A stretch of 64,000 nucleotides of DNA from Bacillota bacterium (lineage in GTDB: Bacteria; Bacillota; Clostridia; Lachnospirales; Lachnospiraceae), in assembly GCA_023460575.1 (NCBI GenBank), contig JAEWPQ010000060.1, positions 1 to 64,000 on the forward strand, written 5' to 3'. The position numbers and the translations under genes are program-made. The notes beneath the pieces were generated by a model. That model did no database searches and was not told where the DNA came from. It saw only the letters and a program-made list of their open reading frames with translations. The number at the start of each line of letters is the position of its first letter. The first letter of the stretch is position 1. Below are positions 8,101 through 15,733 of the stretch, piece after piece.

Positions 8101-9241
8101 GCAGATTGCAACTCTTCCGCCAAAACGGTATGCAGCCCTTATGGCAATGCGCCTTAAGATATCGGCATCTCCTTTAGAACAGCTGGAAGCAGCGGTAAAC
8201 GGGCTTTTGGATCAGCCCCTTCAGGCGGAAATATGGGAGACTTTACTTTTGCCTGCACGGGTTAACAATTATCGCCCGGAACTCATGGATTCTCTTTTGG
8301 CAGCTGGAAACGTGTTCTGGCAGCTGGGGGAGGGCTTTTGCCTTACCTTTCATCAGACTGCAGACATTGACTGGACTGCAGATTTAACAGAAGTTTGTGA
8401 ACTGTTGGAAGGAGAGGAGAAAGCCGTGTATGGAGCCTTGTTAAAACACGGGGCCAGCTTCATGCAGAGACTGGAAGAAATCCTGGGAAAGTCCCCTTAT
8501 GAAGCTCTTTTTTCACTGGCAGAAAAGGGGCTTGTAAGCGCAGACAGTCTGATTCCGGTCAGGCAGCTGATGAACAGGGATAAATTAAATAAGGGGACTG
8601 TACGCCAACGGGTAAACGCAAGGACAAAGATTCTCTTAACCGGCAGATGGGAAGTTATCCGCCCACTTAAGAATTTTACAGTTGAACAGATGCTTAACCG
8701 TAACTTTGATAAAACAGTCATTGTCTGCCGGGAGACAATAAAAGGACTGACATGGAGTGCAGCACTGGAGACACTGCGGATTTGGGAATATACAGGCAGA
8801 GTGCGCAGGGGATATTTTATCGAAGGCCTGTCCGGAATTCAGTTTATCCGGGACAAGGACTATGAAGGGACCATGGTAAGCCTTTTGAGTCCCAGAGAAG
8901 AAGTGGTATGGCTAAGCGGAGCTGATCCAGTCCAGCTTTGGGGGAAAGTGCTGCATCATCAGGAAGGAAAAACATTTTTAAATGTACAGGGAACTGCGGT
9001 TGCATTAAGAGCAGGAACCCCGGCAGCAGTTTTTGAACGCCAGGGCAGGGTTCTTCGGATATTTGATATGGATTGTGCCGGAGAGGTGCTTGCGGAGTTT
9101 GTCAGGGATTTTATGGCACACAGGATATTCCCATCCCGAAACAGAATTGTGATAAAGGAATATCCAAAAGAAGCGGAAAGTTTTCTTCGTACTGCCGGGT
9201 TTCGCCGTGAGCTTCAGGATTATGTTCTGTACAGCCTTTAG
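5114..9241 (+). CDS. lhr: Large Lhr-type superfamily 2 helicase
   Basis: A 1375-residue ATP-dependent nucleic-acid helicase of the Lhr (large helicase-related) family, implicated in DNA repair in other bacteria. Motif I APTGTGKT is at residues 45-52, TTPES near 140, motif II DELH starts at residue 171, motif III SAT near 202, and the second RecA domain ends in QRLGRAGH (motif VI). The winged-helix and beta-bundle region follows, and the remaining ~600 residues form the long C-terminal extension typical of bacterial Lhr. Length is close to the usual 1400-1500 residues, with no frame break. CGGAGG precedes ATG 5114. It is followed after 60 bp by a glycosyltransferase with no obvious functional tie. 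Confidence 0.92.
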   Translation: MSDHSMELFQTDTRHWFEGALGTPTLVQKQAWPEIASGRHTLVSAPTGTGKTLTAFLIFLDRLLEEALRGQLNQELQLIYISPLKSLAGDIRENLRRPMEGIVEERKKSGNFNGQELTVGIRTGDTTQKERNHMIKKPPHILITTPESLYLMLTSKSGQKILSTAKALIIDELHVMIDTKRGAHLMLSAARLDRLCKKPLQRIGLSATIEPLDLAAKYLAPGEVSIVAPKMNKEIRIEVKSPFSDGSVQGKDSVWKDIAKTVYSFIGGTGSSLAFVEGRAYAEKLAHFINELGGEGFARTHHGSLSKEQRFEVEQALRDGSLKFLCTTSSMELGIDVGEIEQVFQIGCPRSVSSTMQRLGRAGHNPGRVSVMYMFPREAAEGLFCGFTAEAARNGKIEYASPPRLCLDVLAQHLVSMACTQEYGVDDVMDILSSAYPFYDVTAEDVKGVLRMLAGDYEHERDIPVRPRIIYDRIHDLVSGDAYSRMLAVSAGGTIPDRGLYTVRSESGVRLGELDEEFVFETRIGDRFLLGTFAWQIVSIMRDTVIVSPANPSGARLPFWHGDIKGRRMRTGLVFGEILRRFNQAGSTKALLKELIKLGLDEQTGERALDYLLSQQKSTGILPDDRTILVEHFMDENSNHQVMVHSVFGRQVNEPLSLLMTEAAKNHVETTINCTADDDGFLLFPYDGKPLPDGLIYEISPQKAGQIVAALLPATPLFNMNFRYNAARALMMGVRNQKRQPLWIQRMKSAQMLSFLVKQEEHPILKETKRECLEDFWDLKGLETILYEIQSGKIQIREMYLEIPSPMSLPLRRQTEASMMYDYSPTPQNIHEAAKEALHEAAGITPEPEQLARVSRRIHLPEDEIQLHTLLMIEGDLEAGELDIPIEWLEKLTSEGRALYVEPGLWIAAEHENDYENALVKGLKNAGKRLVQRLLRYRGAKSLEEVADRYLWTDDKTLDILSALCDQGKVILQDGIYYHFELYDRARNETIKNRRKQIATLPPKRYAALMAMRLKISASPLEQLEAAVNGLLDQPLQAEIWETLLLPARVNNYRPELMDSLLAAGNVFWQLGEGFCLTFHQTADIDWTADLTEVCELLEGEEKAVYGALLKHGASFMQRLEEILGKSPYEALFSLAEKGLVSADSLIPVRQLMNRDKLNKGTVRQRVNARTKILLTGRWEVIRPLKNFTVEQMLNRNFDKTVIVCRETIKGLTWSAALETLRIWEYTGRVRRGYFIEGLSGIQFIRDKDYEGTMVSLLSPREEVVWLSGADPVQLWGKVLHHQEGKTFLNVQGTAVALRAGTPAAVFERQGRVLRIFDMDCAGEVLAEFVRDFMAHRIFPSRNRIVIKEYPKEAESFLRTAGFRRELQDYVLYSL

Positions 9242-9301
9242 AGACATGGAAATCATGAGGGGATCATAGAATAAAAAAATATGATATTGAGGGTTAAGAG
9301 T

Positions 9302-10132
9302 ATGAATATTTTGATTTCAATATGTGAAAGTTTTTTAACACCAGCTAAGGTAATGTTATATTCACTTTGCAGATTTCACCATGATGTTGATGTCTACTTA
9401 TTATATGGGTCTTTGAAAATAGAAGAAATCAGGGATTTGGAACTTTTTCTGATCAATAAGTGCAATGCACGGCTTCATCCAGTCTGCGCTTTCGGATTCT
9501 TTACCAATGTTCCCCTTTCCAGCCGCTATAAAAAGCCGGAATTGTATTACAGACTGCTTGCACCGTATTTACTTCCGGCAGAACTTGACAGAGCACTGTA
9601 TCTGGATGCTGATATTATTATCAATGGATCGCTGGAAGAGTTTTATAATCAGAGTTTTGATGGCAGCTATGCAACTGTCGTCACAGATCGGTTTGATGAC
9701 ATAGATAAAATTATTATGCTTAAAACAAAACTTGGCTTAAAAAAAGAGGATGCATATTTTAATTCGGGAGTCATGCTGTTTAATCTGGTATTGTTTCGGG
9801 AAATGATTAAACTGGAGGATATTATGGCTTTAATTGAAGAGAAGAGAGAAGTTCTGTGCTATTTTGATCAGGACATTTTAAATTGTCTTCTAAAGGAGCA
9901 TAAGAAGCTTTGCAGTTCTGAGTATAATACCCAGACTTATCCATTTGACCAATATCATTTATCTGATATAAAGGCATCCACAGCAGTGATTCATTTTACA
10001 GGAGTTCCCAAACCGTGGGATCCGGATTATGACGGAACTCTGGATTATTTATACTGGAAAAATGCCCTGAATGCCGGATTTGTGGATGATTATCTGGAAT
10101 ACTGGGAGAAAAAATGCGGGCAGATTACCTGA
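9302..10132 (+). CDS. Family 8 glycosyltransferase
   Basis: A 276-residue GT8 (GT-A fold) retaining glycosyltransferase. The metal-binding DxD motif is in LYLDADIIINGS, preceded by the family's YYRLLAPYLLP, and FNSGVMLFNL and YFDQDILNCLL follow in the expected order; the C-terminal HFTG block (VIHFTGVPKPWD) is also present. These enzymes transfer glucose or galactose to lipopolysaccharide-like, teichoic or protein acceptors; the acceptor here is unknown. ATG 9302 is preferred to ATG 9281 because GAGGG lies upstream of it and the protein then starts with the first strand. The stop codon lies within a hairpin that terminates the opposite-strand protease gene. Confidence 0.88.
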   Translation: MNILISICESFLTPAKVMLYSLCRFHHDVDVYLLYGSLKIEEIRDLELFLINKCNARLHPVCAFGFFTNVPLSSRYKKPELYYRLLAPYLLPAELDRALYLDADIIINGSLEEFYNQSFDGSYATVVTDRFDDIDKIIMLKTKLGLKKEDAYFNSGVMLFNLVLFREMIKLEDIMALIEEKREVLCYFDQDILNCLLKEHKKLCSSEYNTQTYPFDQYHLSDIKASTAVIHFTGVPKPWDPDYDGTLDYLYWKNALNAGFVDDYLEYWEKKCGQIT

Positions 10133-10154
10133 TATTCCGGTTTCGTCTGCCCGC
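10106..10154 (-). terminator. Terminator of the M6 protease gene
   Basis: GCGGGCAGA (10116-10124) and TCTGCCCGC (10146-10154) form a perfect 9-bp stem. On the minus strand it is followed by ATTTTTTC, so it ends the protease transcript. It overlaps the last codons of the convergent glycosyltransferase. Confidence 0.8.
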
Positions 10155-10177
10155 ATAAATTCAGTTATTTATAATGT

Positions 10178-12241
10178 TTATTTTTCGTATACTTTCCATT
10201 CAAGAATACCGGTTGAACTGGTTCCCTTTGAATCCATTACGATGGAAATCGCCCTTGTATTTACAGGCGTAAAGGTGGTTGTATTATATTGATTAATCTT
10301 TGTACCAAGGCCTTTTGGATTCTGAACCTCCTGCCATGCACTTCCATCCCAGTAATAGATGTGGCAGGAAGCCGGTACGTCAATTCCCTGACCGTCTTTA
10401 AACCAATAGACATCACAGCCTGTTATGGTGTGATTTTCATCAAAGGTGTACTGAATCCATTGCGATCCGGTTTCCGGCCAGTTTCCATAAACAGCACCGC
10501 TCCGGTCATTTGAATTGGAAGGATCAATCCCATCATTCAGTGCACTTATGTTTTCCCAGTCAGATACATAAGAAGCTGTGGCAGCAGCTTGTCCGGCTAT
10601 GTTTTTAAGCTGAGGGTCCGGATCTGGGTCTGGGTCTGGTTTTTGGCTGGAGGCGGACTGAACAAATGTCATTTCCGTACCAAGACTGCTGATTTGTGAT
10701 AATTCCAGACCGGATTCCCATTGATTCCACCACTTGGAACCGGGAGTTGTAACGCTGGTAAAAGAATCTCTGTATCCTGCCCGGAATAAATCGCCTCTGT
10801 TTCCTCCGTTTACATTTCTTTCCAGATCATAATTTCCATCTGCCTGTTCAAGAGATACTAAGTAATGACTGCCGGATGTCATTTCATTTTTGGAATTATT
10901 TCCTTTTTCATCCACGTGCCAGATGGCCAGTCCTGCATCCGGTACATCAGCATATCTTCCTTTCCTTTGGATGTTTTCTATTAAGAAATATTCATTTGAC
11001 TGACTGCCCGACCATTTATAAGTATAGGAATTTCCATTACTATCAGCAACTGCAGTAAATTTTGTTCCGGCGCCATATTCGTTCATGCTCATGGGCAGAT
11101 TCCAGCGGGATATAATATTTCTGCAGTATGGATCCGGCGGTGCCGGGTTTTTATAATTTAAAACGGTGCTCATTAAGCTATATGCTCCGGTGCCCTGGGA
11201 ATCACCATCGTAATCATAAAGATCCGGATATCCGTATATCATATGACCACTCTCATGACATATTGTGTAGAGTGACATATCACTGCCTATTTCAGACATC
11301 TCATATTTCTGGATTCTGACACCGTTAATATAATCAGACTTGGGATACCAGGCCTGATGGGGCCATAGTCCCTTTGCCCATCCGGCATCTGGCGTTCCTG
11401 CGTAAAGGAGGTTAACGGCTTTTATGTATCCTCTGGAATCAGTGGTAAGAGAGGACAGGTTAAATCCGGAAGACTTAAGCCATTGAAAAGTCTCCTCAGC
11501 AAGTTCATCTGATTTTGCATAGGAACCGGTTTGCTCATAAATGTCGTCGTAATAGGATTTGGGGTGCTTCGCTGTATAAAATCCTATTAATGTATTGGTA
11601 TAAGTGACTTTTCCGCCGGAAACATCATAATAATAATCTTTTACAGATCCGTTGTTGTGAAAGCCTGTGTAACCTGTTTCGTTAAAGAAACGGTCTATTT
11701 CTGACTGGTCGATATCACTTTTTACATCAGGAAAATCAACTAAAATCGTCAGGCCTTTCACATCGCCGGATGCCTTTATTTTTGAATCCAGGAGCCCTCT
11801 GCCCGATTCACTGTCTGATTCCGGAGCATTTTTTAGGTCAGTTCCATGGAGTCTTTTCCTTACTTCATCAACTTTATCTTTGATTGCTTCTTTTTTAATT
11901 TTTACATGCTTTTCCAGGTTATTTCTTCCCTGATCTAACGAACTTCGGCTATTAATTCCCTTATAGACAATTCCTGCAGATATATACTCTGTCTTGTCTT
12001 CATTTAATTTGGCATAACAAATCCAGCCGTTTTCATCACGGCAGAGAGTATACCCCTCCGGTGTCTCTATCTGCTGGAAATATTCATCTCCTGTGGCATT
12101 AACTAAAACCTTACTTCCATCGGGCTGTACCAAATCAAACTGTTTGTTGTCATAGGGAGCTGCTAAAACGCTGGAACTCATAATTGTAAACATCGCAGCA
12201 GCAGCAACACCTGTTGTTAATAATTTGTTTTTTCTTCGCAT
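10178..12241 (-). CDS. Secreted M6-family metalloprotease with C-terminal carbohydrate-binding-like domain
   Basis: A 687-residue exported zinc protease related to immune inhibitor A. Residues 1-28 are a signal peptide (Lys/Arg start, hydrophobic core, VLAA). A propeptide-like region runs to about 160. The catalytic motif HESGHMIYGYPD (His329, Glu330, His333, Asp340) matches HEXXHXXGXXD of family M6. After a PDPDPDPDP linker near residue 545 comes a ~140-residue discoidin (F5/8 type C)-like module from NIAGQAAATASY to the end, which would bind sugar or surface polymers. AAAGGAAA precedes the ATG on the minus strand. It is monocistronic. It probably degrades extracellular protein attached to glycans; the target is unknown. 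Confidence 0.9.
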   Translation of the reverse strand: MRRKNKLLTTGVAAAAMFTIMSSSVLAAPYDNKQFDLVQPDGSKVLVNATGDEYFQQIETPEGYTLCRDENGWICYAKLNEDKTEYISAGIVYKGINSRSSLDQGRNNLEKHVKIKKEAIKDKVDEVRKRLHGTDLKNAPESDSESGRGLLDSKIKASGDVKGLTILVDFPDVKSDIDQSEIDRFFNETGYTGFHNNGSVKDYYYDVSGGKVTYTNTLIGFYTAKHPKSYYDDIYEQTGSYAKSDELAEETFQWLKSSGFNLSSLTTDSRGYIKAVNLLYAGTPDAGWAKGLWPHQAWYPKSDYINGVRIQKYEMSEIGSDMSLYTICHESGHMIYGYPDLYDYDGDSQGTGAYSLMSTVLNYKNPAPPDPYCRNIISRWNLPMSMNEYGAGTKFTAVADSNGNSYTYKWSGSQSNEYFLIENIQRKGRYADVPDAGLAIWHVDEKGNNSKNEMTSGSHYLVSLEQADGNYDLERNVNGGNRGDLFRAGYRDSFTSVTTPGSKWWNQWESGLELSQISSLGTEMTFVQSASSQKPDPDPDPDPQLKNIAGQAAATASYVSDWENISALNDGIDPSNSNDRSGAVYGNWPETGSQWIQYTFDENHTITGCDVYWFKDGQGIDVPASCHIYYWDGSAWQEVQNPKGLGTKINQYNTTTFTPVNTRAISIVMDSKGTSSTGILEWKVYEK

Positions 12242-12739
12242 TCTTATTTCCTTTCGTTTTCATCTTTTGCTTTTCATACCCCTGTTACCTGAGTGAGTGT
12301 CAGCTGGTTATTGTAAATTCCGCAATGGAACCACCCCCCTGTAAAAATATTTACTTCACAAAAGCTTTATCGTATTTATTTTTGAATTAATAACATATGT
12401 CAATAAATATTAAGAATTATTAAAAATTGTTAATAATATGTCTATAAATGAAAAAAGTCATTAAAATATCTAAGAATAGTTAGAGAAAACACAAAAAAGA
12501 ATAGATGTAACAGATATAAAAAATAAAAAAACAGGCCGATTTGCTAAGAATCGGTCTGCTTCATATCGGTTTGGTTTCCATATAATGCTGATTTTTTTGC
12601 CATCCATATTTACACCTGTTTTTAAATCATGTATCATATTAATAAGTGTTGCTGGTTGATCCTGGCTTAGCAATAGATTGAAATATGCCATAATCAGGAT
12701 CTGGATTTCACAGATTAATAGTAGAAGAGGAGAGTTTAA
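12242..12739. other. AT-rich intergenic region between divergent genes
   Basis: About 500 bp with no convincing gene. It must hold the protease promoter (minus strand, within 12250-12480, very AT-rich) and the promoter of the DUF1848 gene. It also holds a minus-strand terminator at 12518-12558 with no matching gene upstream of it. A 73-codon minus-strand frame crosses that terminator and has no ribosome site, so it is not called. Confidence 0.6.
12518..12558 (-). terminator. Orphan intrinsic terminator, minus strand
   Basis: CAGGCCGATT (12532-12541) pairs with AATCGGTCTG (12549-12558) with one G-T wobble. Read on the minus strand it is followed by TTTTTTTATTTTTT. No minus-strand gene lies to its right, so it may end a small RNA or be a relic. 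Confidence 0.7.
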
Positions 12740-13687
12740 ATGATTCTTAGTGCAAGCCGCCGGACAGATATTCCGGCGTTTTATTCTGACTGGATGCTGA
12801 ATCGTTTAAAGGAAGGGTATGTGCTGGTTCCAAATCCAAGAAATCCTTATCGGTTAAGCCGTGTACAGTTAAGCCCTGAAATCGTGGACTGCATCGTATT
12901 CTGGACGAAGAATCCAAAAGTGATGATTTCGAAGCTTGACACCATATCCGCAATGGGATATGATTTTTATATGCAGTTTACTCTCACGCCTTATGGAAGA
13001 GATGTGGAAGAATATCTGCCGGATAAAAAAGAACTGATCGCCACATTTCAGGAGCTTGGCGCAAGGCTGGGTCCGGACCGTATCATCTGGCGTTATGATC
13101 CGGTTATTTTAACCGGTGGGATGGACGTGGCATATCATTTAAGATGTTTTGATAGAATGGCCGGCTTACTGCAGGGCAGCACAAATAAATGTATTTTCAG
13201 TTTCCTTGATTTTTATGCCAGGCTGAAAACTCCTTTACGGGAGTTTGGAGCCCTTCCCATACAGGAAGAGGAGATGTACCGGATCGGTGAAGGGTTCTCT
13301 CGGATTGCACAAAAGTACGGCATACAATTATCTGCCTGCTGCGAATCTGCTGATTTAAGCCGGTTTGGAATTACCAGAGCTTCCTGCATTGACGGAGATT
13401 TAATTGAAAAGCTTACCGGATGCAGTCTTCGTAAACGGAGGGATACAGGGCAGCGTCCCGGCTGCAGCTGTATGGAAAGCGTGGATATTGGCAGTTATGA
13501 CAGCTGCGTTCATGGCTGTAAGTACTGCTATGGAGTTTTTTCACTGGAACGGGCTCGCAGAAACAGCGAGAGCCATGACCCTAATGCACCTGTTTTGTTT
13601 GGAACCTTGCCTGAAGATGCAATTATAACAGAAAGACCCGTAAAATCTCTAAAGGATGGCCAGATGGATTTCTTTCACCTCATTTAG
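12740..13687 (+). CDS. DUF1848 protein with C-terminal CX3CX2C cluster motif
   Basis: A 315-residue protein of the DUF1848 family. It begins MILSASRRTDIPAFYSDWML, and FWTKNPKVMI and IIWRYDPVI follow, typical of the family. Near the C-terminus lies CSCMES and then CVHGCKYCYG with Cys256, Cys260 and Cys263, a CX3CX2C spacing identical to the radical-SAM [4Fe-4S] motif followed by an aromatic residue. In ordinary radical SAM proteins this motif is near the N-terminus. The repeated beta-alpha pattern before it suggests a TIM-barrel-like fold. The substrate is unknown. AGAGGAG lies 8 bp before the ATG; the gene appears monocistronic. Confidence 0.88.
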   Translation: MILSASRRTDIPAFYSDWMLNRLKEGYVLVPNPRNPYRLSRVQLSPEIVDCIVFWTKNPKVMISKLDTISAMGYDFYMQFTLTPYGRDVEEYLPDKKELIATFQELGARLGPDRIIWRYDPVILTGGMDVAYHLRCFDRMAGLLQGSTNKCIFSFLDFYARLKTPLREFGALPIQEEEMYRIGEGFSRIAQKYGIQLSACCESADLSRFGITRASCIDGDLIEKLTGCSLRKRRDTGQRPGCSCMESVDIGSYDSCVHGCKYCYGVFSLERARRNSESHDPNAPVLFGTLPEDAIITERPVKSLKDGQMDFFHLI

Positions 13688-13763
13688 CAGCTAATTAACA
13701 TACATGTCTGAACCTTTCTTTATGCTGACAACCATCTTAATTTTCCTGACATAAAATCACAAG

Positions 13764-13791
13764 ACTAAGAACATAAAACTAAGAGCATAAA
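13764..13791 (+). repeat. Two 14-bp tandem repeats upstream of the sensor kinase
   Basis: ACTAAGAACATAAA (13764-13777) is directly followed by ACTAAGAGCATAAA (13778-13791), differing at one base. A third partial copy (ACATAAAATC) lies at about 13749. The spacing and position, 80 bp before the two-component operon, would suit an AraC-type response-regulator site, but this is inference. Confidence 0.45.
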
Positions 13792-13870
13792 ACATATATT
13801 GGAAAAGGCTGATTAACTGACAGACAAGCAGGAGATCAGTCTGATAAAAGAGGGGTGACCTGAATTATTT

Positions 13871-15733
13871 TTGGAAAGGGGGATTCAGATTCTGATAGAC
13901 AGAAAACGGATAGCCGGAAAAAAATTCAGAGTGCTTCCATTGAGCAGCAAATTTACATTGCTCATACTTGGTGTCTTAATGGTGCCGATTGGTATTTTTC
14001 TTCTGCTGTTTTTTCATAATATGGAAACATCCTTATACAAGGATGGACAAACACAGATGATCTTCGAGCTGGATAAAAGCTGTCAGAATGCGGAACAGAT
14101 AGCAGTAAACTGTAAATTATCTGCTGAGATAATTGTGAATAATGAGTCCATTAATGACTTCTTAAATCAGATTGCTTCTGACAAAAAATTTAGTTTTATG
14201 GACATTCTGGATTTTTATGGAAAAGAGATCAGCGGAGTGCAGAAGATTGTTAAAAGCAATCCCTATATTTATAAACTCAGAATATTTGTGAATTCCAATT
14301 GTGTTAAGGAAATTATTCCTCTTCTCTACAAACAGGAGAGAATCGCAGACTTAAAATGGGGAAAGAATGGCGTTCCTCCAACTGGGACCTGGTGTTTTGA
14401 TTATGTGGATACACTGGAACAGGAGAATGATCCAGGCAGCGTACCAAGAATTGCCTCTCTGATAACAAGACTGAATGATTACCGGTACGGCCGTTATGGA
14501 ATTGTGGAGTCTGCGGTGACCATGGAAAATATGTTTCCTGATCTTTATCATTCAACAGAGTCAGACAGAACATGTTTTGTGGATGAGGCAGGCACCATTT
14601 ACAGCAGCCCGGAACTTTCCGCACTGTGGGATAAGCAAAAGGATGAGATAATGGATTTTTTACATAGCAATGAAGAATCAGATTCAATTCAAAGCGGTGC
14701 TGTCTGCAAAAAAACAACAATCGGAGGGGAAGAGGTTTTAGCCGGATGCGTAAAGATTAAATCCATTCAGGGATACTTAATCCGGATCGTTTCCACCAGG
14801 AGTGACAAAATGGTTCTTCGCTCTTCCAAAATACAGTTTTTTCTGCTCTGGATCGTGATTGTCGTTGTGCTGCTTCTTTTTTCCAATAGGCAGGTAACCC
14901 ACATATTAAGGCAGTTTTATGAGATCTATGACACAGTTTACCAGGTTCAGCAGGGGGATTTAAAGGTAAGAGTCCAGAATATGAGCAAAGACGAGTTTGG
15001 AGTACTGGGAATTGAACTGAATACCATGCTGGACCGGATACAGAATCTGATGGAGGAGACCCTGCACCGGGAACTGCTTGTAAAAGATTCACAGATTAAG
15101 GCATTGCAGAATCAGATCAATAACCATTTTATTTACAATGTACTGGAATCAATAAAAATGATGGCGGAAATAGATGAAAAATATGAGATTGCAGATATAG
15201 TGGCTTCTTTTGGTGAACTTTTGCGTTACAGCATGCGGTGGAAGTCAGGGTATGTAACAGTGGAAGCGGAAATTGATCAAATCAGGAATTACCTGGCTCT
15301 GGTAAACTTGTGGTATGACGATGAGATCAGCCTGAATATGGAGATTCCACAGGAGATCCTGTGTCAGAAAATACCCAAGATGTCACTTCAGCCAATTGTT
15401 GAGAACTCAATTGGACACGGAATGCGGGAATTTACAGAAGATACCTGTATTTATATGGAAGGAGAGATTGTTGAAGATGACTGTTACATCCGAATCACGG
15501 ATCACGGGTGCGGGCTGGGAGAGGATGAACTGGAAAAACTGCATAAACGGCTGAACGGTGATATAGAGGATACATCCGGGCAGGAGAACGGGATTGGATT
15601 AAAGAATGTCCATGACAGGCTGCAGATTGGTTTTGGTCCGGCCTATGGAATCACTGTCGATTCCAGTGAGCATCGTTATACCCGGGTTACAGTAAAAATT
15701 CCATATCAGAAAAGAAAGTGGGGGATTACATGA
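13871..15733 (+). CDS. YesM-type sensor histidine kinase
   Basis: A membrane sensor kinase of about 620 residues. A transmembrane helix lies at residues ~28-50, an extracytoplasmic sensing region follows to ~310, then a second helix (~316-335), a HAMP linker and the kinase core. The phospho-acceptor His419 is in QINNHFIYNVLESI and the ATPase lobe has IVENSIGHG (N box) and GCGLG/GIGLKNV. This is the HisKA_5/YesM class that senses sugars with a YesN partner. The start is uncertain: TTG 13871 has AGAGGGG about 16 bp upstream, but GGAAAGGGGG lies just inside the frame (13873-13882), which would favour a rare start at ATT 13889 or CTG 13892. It overlaps the next gene by 4 bp. Confidence 0.9.
   Translation: MERGIQILIDRKRIAGKKFRVLPLSSKFTLLILGVLMVPIGIFLLLFFHNMETSLYKDGQTQMIFELDKSCQNAEQIAVNCKLSAEIIVNNESINDFLNQIASDKKFSFMDILDFYGKEISGVQKIVKSNPYIYKLRIFVNSNCVKEIIPLLYKQERIADLKWGKNGVPPTGTWCFDYVDTLEQENDPGSVPRIASLITRLNDYRYGRYGIVESAVTMENMFPDLYHSTESDRTCFVDEAGTIYSSPELSALWDKQKDEIMDFLHSNEESDSIQSGAVCKKTTIGGEEVLAGCVKIKSIQGYLIRIVSTRSDKMVLRSSKIQFFLLWIVIVVVLLLFSNRQVTHILRQFYEIYDTVYQVQQGDLKVRVQNMSKDEFGVLGIELNTMLDRIQNLMEETLHRELLVKDSQIKALQNQINNHFIYNVLESIKMMAEIDEKYEIADIVASFGELLRYSMRWKSGYVTVEAEIDQIRNYLALVNLWYDDEISLNMEIPQEILCQKIPKMSLQPIVENSIGHGMREFTEDTCIYMEGEIVEDDCYIRITDHGCGLGEDELEKLHKRLNGDIEDTSGQENGIGLKNVHDRLQIGFGPAYGITVDSSEHRYTRVTVKIPYQKRKWGIT

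Noticed and set aside
12470..12691. 73-codon minus-strand frame in the intergenic region
   Set aside because: It has no ribosome site, runs through a strong terminator hairpin and T-tract, and its sequence resembles no protein.
13764..13791. CRISPR array
   Set aside because: Only two short adjacent units with no spacers; the same applies to the 22-bp pair at 35905.
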